Of a stretch of DNA of 15,791 nucleotides, positions 12,899 to 15,791 are shown piece by piece; positions within the stretch are counted from its first letter, which is position 1, and the number at the start of each line of letters is the position of its first letter. Source of the stretch: Pseudomonadota bacterium (lineage in GTDB: Bacteria; Pseudomonadota; Gammaproteobacteria; Burkholderiales; Thiobacillaceae). The notes below the pieces were generated by a model. It was not told the DNA's origin and searched no databases. It saw only the letters and a list, made by a program, of their open reading frames with translations. The position numbers were made by a program, and so were the translations under genes. The stretch lies in NCBI GenBank assembly GCA_021836225.1, contig JAKBJA010000024.1:1-15791 (forward strand). Reading direction: 5' to 3'.

Positions 12899-15339
12899 GA
12901 AGCGAATGCATCCAGGCGGTGGCGCAAGCCATCGGCCGCAGCGTCACCCAGCAGGAAGCCCAGAACATCGAAGGCCGCATCGTGGACAGCATGAAGCAGC
13001 TGGCGCGCAAGGATCCCGCCGCCTGGCAGCAGATGAGCCGCGAGGCGAGGCTCAACGCCGCCGCCGATGAAGCCGGCAAGGCCCTGCTGCACGAAGCCGG
13101 CAAGGCCAAGCAGCGCACGGCTCTGACGATCCTGGCGCATGACCGGGTGATGAACCGCTACAGCGCGCTGGTGGCGGACGGCCTGAAGCCGTTCCACGCG
13201 GTGGCGCGCGTGCTGGACGATGCGCACCGCTTCGTGCGCGGGGTTTCCAACGAATACTTTACCGGCCTGATCGATACTCTCAACGCCGTGAACCCGAAGT
13301 TCCTCGGCATGGTGGAGGATGCGCGGCAGGCCGCCGACCTGGTGCGCGAGGTTTTCGGCGAGCAGACCGGCAACCCGCTGGCGGCCAAGGCTGCCAAGGC
13401 GTGGCTGAACACGGTCGAGGCCATGCGGCAGCGGTTCAACGCATCCGGCGGCGACGTGGGGAAGCTCGACTACGGTTACCTGCCCCAGCCGCACGACGAC
13501 GTGCGCGTGCTCAAGGAGGGGCAGTCCAAGTGGGTGGGCGACATCCTGCCGCTGCTGGATCGCTCGCGCTACGTCGACGAAAACGGCGCACGGCTCGACG
13601 ATGCGCAGATGACCGACCTGCTCAGCCGCGCATGGGAGACCATCACCACCGGCGGCATGAACAAGACGGAGCCCGGCCAGACAACCGGCATGCGCGCGAA
13701 CCGTGGCAGCGCGCACCGGGCGATCCACTTCAAGGACGCTGAAAGCTATCTGACCTATGCCGCGAACTACAACCGGGGCGGCGTCCTGTCCGCGATGCAG
13801 GGGCACGTCTCGCGCCTTGCCCGCGACATCGCCCTGGTCGAGGAATTCGGCCCGAACCCGCTCACCCAGTGGGGCTACCTGCACGACACCGCGCTGCGGA
13901 CGGGTGCGTCCGATATGGTCGGCCCGTGGCTGGTCAGCACGCAGAACATGTGGGACGTGCTCAACGGCAACACCGGCACGGTGGCGAATGTGAGGCTGGC
14001 CGAAGTCGCCCAGGGCGCGCGCAATGTTGAGGTATTCGGCAAGCTCGGCTCGGCGCTGATTTCCAGCATCACCGACGTGCCGACCTACTTCGTCACCACG
14101 GGATTCAACCGCCTGGGCGTGGCCGATTCCCTCATCAACCTGGTGCGCGCCTTCGGCAAGGATTCGGCGGACTACGCCAACCGCGCCGGCCTGGTGGCGG
14201 AAAGCGTGATTTCCGACATGAACCGCTGGGCGGAAGCCAACGTCGGCAAGGGGTGGACGGGCAAGCTGGCAAACGCCACGATGAAGGCCAGCCTGCTGGA
14301 AGCCTGGACGGATGCCGTGCGGCGCGGGTTCTCCGTCACCATGATGGGCGCGCTCGGCAAAATGTCCCGCGCCGACTGGCAGGCGCTCGACGCGGGCGAC
14401 CGCGCGCGCCTGGTCGCCAAGGGCGTGACCGAAACCGACTTCAAGGTGTGGCGGATGGCCCATCCGGAAAGCTGGCGCGGCAGCCAGATGCTGACCCTGC
14501 AGGCCGTGCGCGCGATCCCGGAAGCCGACTTGACGGCCGCGGGGCTGTCGCTGCGCGACCAGGACAGGGCGGTCTCCCGGCTGCTGGGCACGATTGCCGA
14601 CGAATCCGAATTCGCCTCGCTGTCGCAGGATTTGCAAACCCGCGCGGCCGTCACCCGTGGCACCAAGAAAGGCACCATCGAAGGCGAATTCCTGCGCTCC
14701 ATCGCCCTGTTCAAGGGTTTCCCCATGGCAATGATTTCGCGGCATTGGGGACGCATGGCCGAGCAGTGGCGTACCGGCGACAAGGCCTCATCCGTGGCCT
14801 ACGGCGCGGGGCTCAGCACCGCCCTGACGATCTTTGGCGCGCTGGCGGTCGAACTCAAGGACATGGTGAACGGCAAAGACCCGCGCGACATGACCACGCC
14901 CAAGTTTTGGGGCGCGGCTTTCGCCCAAGGCGGCGGGGTGGGCATCTTCGGCGACTTCCTTTACACCGGCATGGGCGGCCAGAACCGCGCGGGCGTGCCC
15001 AACTGGATGAACCTTGCCGGCCCGCTGATCGGCAGTGGCTTCGAAGCTGTGGATTTGACGGTCGGCAACGTCGGCCAGGCTATCCGTGGAGAGGACACCC
15101 ACGCCGGCGCCGAGGCCGTGCGCTTCGCCCGCTCGCACATGCCATTCGTCAACCTGTGGTATGCCAAGTCCGCGCTCGATCATGCGGGCCTGCAGGATCT
15201 GCAGGAAATGCTCTCCCCCGGCTATTTGAGCCGCATGCGCGACCGCGCGCAGGAGGACTGGGGGCAAGACTTCTGGTGGCGGCCGGGTGAACTCGCGCCG
15301 GAGCGCGCGCCGGACGTGGCCAGCGCAGTGGGGCAGTGA
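12895..15339 (+). CDS. Large C-terminal ejection / internal virion protein
   Basis: 814 aa. The start at 12895 overlaps the previous stop (ATGA) with GAGG at 12883-12886; an in-frame ATG seven codons upstream is less likely. It is largely helical, with a hydrophobic patch near residues 382-410 (GKLGSALISSITDVPTYFVT), a membrane-like segment at about 632-652 (VAYGAGLSTALTIFGALAVE) and a glycine-rich one at about 671-693 (FAQGGGVGIFGDFLYTGMGG). The conserved-looking end has RMRDRAQEDWGQDFWW. This is the pattern of long phage internal proteins that follow ejection genes in podoviruses, akin in role to T7 gp16 but without a transglycosylase domain, which is in the earlier protein. Role by context. 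Confidence 0.78.
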   Translation: MRSECIQAVAQAIGRSVTQQEAQNIEGRIVDSMKQLARKDPAAWQQMSREARLNAAADEAGKALLHEAGKAKQRTALTILAHDRVMNRYSALVADGLKPFHAVARVLDDAHRFVRGVSNEYFTGLIDTLNAVNPKFLGMVEDARQAADLVREVFGEQTGNPLAAKAAKAWLNTVEAMRQRFNASGGDVGKLDYGYLPQPHDDVRVLKEGQSKWVGDILPLLDRSRYVDENGARLDDAQMTDLLSRAWETITTGGMNKTEPGQTTGMRANRGSAHRAIHFKDAESYLTYAANYNRGGVLSAMQGHVSRLARDIALVEEFGPNPLTQWGYLHDTALRTGASDMVGPWLVSTQNMWDVLNGNTGTVANVRLAEVAQGARNVEVFGKLGSALISSITDVPTYFVTTGFNRLGVADSLINLVRAFGKDSADYANRAGLVAESVISDMNRWAEANVGKGWTGKLANATMKASLLEAWTDAVRRGFSVTMMGALGKMSRADWQALDAGDRARLVAKGVTETDFKVWRMAHPESWRGSQMLTLQAVRAIPEADLTAAGLSLRDQDRAVSRLLGTIADESEFASLSQDLQTRAAVTRGTKKGTIEGEFLRSIALFKGFPMAMISRHWGRMAEQWRTGDKASSVAYGAGLSTALTIFGALAVELKDMVNGKDPRDMTTPKFWGAAFAQGGGVGIFGDFLYTGMGGQNRAGVPNWMNLAGPLIGSGFEAVDLTVGNVGQAIRGEDTHAGAEAVRFARSHMPFVNLWYAKSALDHAGLQDLQEMLSPGYLSRMRDRAQEDWGQDFWWRPGELAPERAPDVASAVGQ

Positions 15340-15524
15340 TGGTAGACCAGCCCGAGGCGATCGATACCGCAACGGAAGAAGAAATCGCGGCCGCATTGTC
15401 CGCGGAGGAAGGGCGGCCGGTTTCGGTTCAGGAAGTGCGCCGCATCGAATGGCTGGCGCTGCGAAAACTGCGCCGGATACTGCAGGCGCGGGGGCTTACA
15501 CCGGGGAACCTGCTACCCGAATAG
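15339..15524 (+). CDS. Small protein resembling sigma-70 region 4
   Basis: 61 aa. An acidic N-terminus (IDTATEEEIAAALSAEEGRP) is followed by VSVQEVRRIEWLALRKLRRI, which matches the region 4.2 recognition helix of sigma-70 factors (VxxxRxRQIExxALxKLR). Region 2 and the rest of a sigma factor are missing. The ATG at 15339 overlaps the previous stop as TGATG; a GTG at 15336 is an alternative. It closes the late operon, 88 bp before the tRNA. It may steer RNA polymerase to late promoters of the element or of a helper, or bind DNA as a plain helix-turn-helix. Confidence 0.72.
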   Translation: MVDQPEAIDTATEEEIAAALSAEEGRPVSVQEVRRIEWLALRKLRRILQARGLTPGNLLPE

Positions 15525-15548
15525 CACGTTTTTCAAGCGTGCGGCTAG

Positions 15549-15592
15549 TGGTGGGTTTGCTGGTGGGTTTTCCCGCACTACACTTTTAAGTT
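15549..15592 (+). repeat. Right-end arm sites (TGGTGGGT pair, ACTACACTT, TTTAAGTT)
   Basis: TGGTGGGT at 15549-15556 and 15561-15568 repeats the left pair with the same 12-bp phase. ACTACACTT at 15577-15585 and TTTAAGTT at 15585-15592 match words near the left end. An AT-rich stretch then leads to the core at 15612, as expected for a bendable attP arm. A short GCACG/CGTGC hairpin (15524-15542) lacks a T run and is not a convincing terminator. Confidence 0.5.
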
Positions 15593-15611
15593 ATTGTTTT
15601 TATTGGTGTTT

Positions 15612-15625
15612 TGGCGGAAGCGGTG
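15612..15625 (+). repeat. attR: attR core within tRNA-Ser
   Basis: This is the second copy of the 14-bp core, lying in the 3' end of the intact tRNA gene. Right of the identical block the sequence is AGATTC instead of TCCGCC, so this side carries the host attB half-site. Excision would leave the tRNA joined to the left flank and unchanged. Confidence 0.88.
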
Positions 15626-15701
15626 AGATTCGAACTCACGGATGGCTTGCACCATCGCCGGTTTTCAAGACCGGTGCCTTAAACCGCTCGGCCACGCTTC
15701 C
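15612..15701 (-). tRNA. serT: tRNA-Ser (anticodon UGA)
   Basis: Read on the minus strand: acceptor GGAAGCG, D arm with GGCCGAGCGGTTTAAGGC, anticodon stem CCGGT with loop CTTGAAA and stem ACCGG (anticodon bases at 15665-15667), a long variable arm (GCGATGGTGCAAGCCATC) as in class II tRNAs, T arm GTGAG-TTCGAAT-CTCAC, acceptor CGCTTCC, discriminator G and encoded CCA. It is complete and 90 nt with CCA. It is the host gene used as integration site and the element lies at its 3' side. All stems pair, so the tRNA is presumably functional after integration. Confidence 0.97.
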
Positions 15702-15710
15702 ACGCCGCGC

Positions 15711-15716
15711 ATTGTA
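15711..15716 (-). promoter_or_regulatory. Candidate -10 of the tRNA-Ser promoter
   Basis: On the minus strand TACAAT lies 9 bp before the tRNA 5' end, a good -10 hexamer. No clear -35 is seen at 16-18 bp. The rest of the right flank to 15791 shows no gene. Confidence 0.45.
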
Positions 15717-15791
15717 GCGGCTTCACCCTGCCTTGTGCGTGACGCTGGCAGGCAGAACGGGCTGACGTGGCTTCAACATGAAGTGTCGGGT

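Noticed and set aside
12157..14745. 862-aa open frame on the minus strand
   Set aside because: It spans the junction of two well-supported plus-strand genes, has antisense-type composition (His/Arg/Gly/Val-rich) and no family pattern.
114..15625. Complete functional prophage
   Set aside because: No terminase, portal, major capsid, tail or lysis gene can be found, and the predicted genes fill nearly all the space.

Overview
The window holds one complete, tRNA-integrated mobile element of about 15.5 kb with roughly 110 bp (left) and 180 bp (right, including the tRNA) of host DNA. The high GC content, Shine-Dalgarno signals, genomically encoded CCA on tRNA-Ser(UGA) and gene families (P4-type integrase, AlpA, HicAB, Bbp16-like cement protein) suggest a proteobacterium, probably a betaproteobacterium; the species cannot be told. 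The element sits between a 14-bp copy of the tRNA 3' end (114-127) and the intact tRNA-Ser(UGA) gene on the minus strand (15612-15701). The inferred excised circle is 15,498 bp.

Layout, all element genes on the plus strand. (1) Left end, 114-305: att core, candidate integrase arm sites and the int promoter. (2) 306-1571: P4-type tyrosine integrase. (3) 1643-2229: hicAB toxin-antitoxin, bracketed by 29-bp imperfect direct repeats. (4) 2314-2565: small unknown gene with a likely TTG start, followed by a strong terminator. (5) 2732-5243: tightly overlapping operon of an AlpA-type regulator, a small unknown protein and a primase-polymerase/RecA-fold helicase. (6) 5207-5482: nine GCCACA motifs in both orientations, a large hairpin and a 20-bp palindrome, a candidate replication origin and promoter/operator region. 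(7) 5483-5911: DUF3820-like protein with a charged helical tail. (8) 6026-15524: a late-type operon with an unknown protein, a Bbp16-type capsid cement protein, a coiled-coil protein, a small unknown protein, a T7 gp14-like internal virion protein, a double helix-turn-helix protein, three large virion/ejection-type proteins (one with a predicted muralytic domain) and a small protein resembling sigma-70 region 4.

The early half reads like a phage satellite of the P4/PICI kind: integrase, AlpA, primase-helicase and iterons. The late half encodes what a short-tailed phage uses to reinforce its capsid and eject DNA, but I see no major capsid protein, portal, terminase, scaffold, protease, tail, lysis or repressor gene. 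The simplest reading is a satellite that borrows shell, packaging motor and tail from a BPP-1-like helper podovirus and supplies its own cement and ejection apparatus. The competing reading is a prophage that lost its head and tail genes and acquired a satellite-type replication module. Intact frames, stop-start overlaps and intact ends favour a maintained element, but the sequence alone does not settle this.
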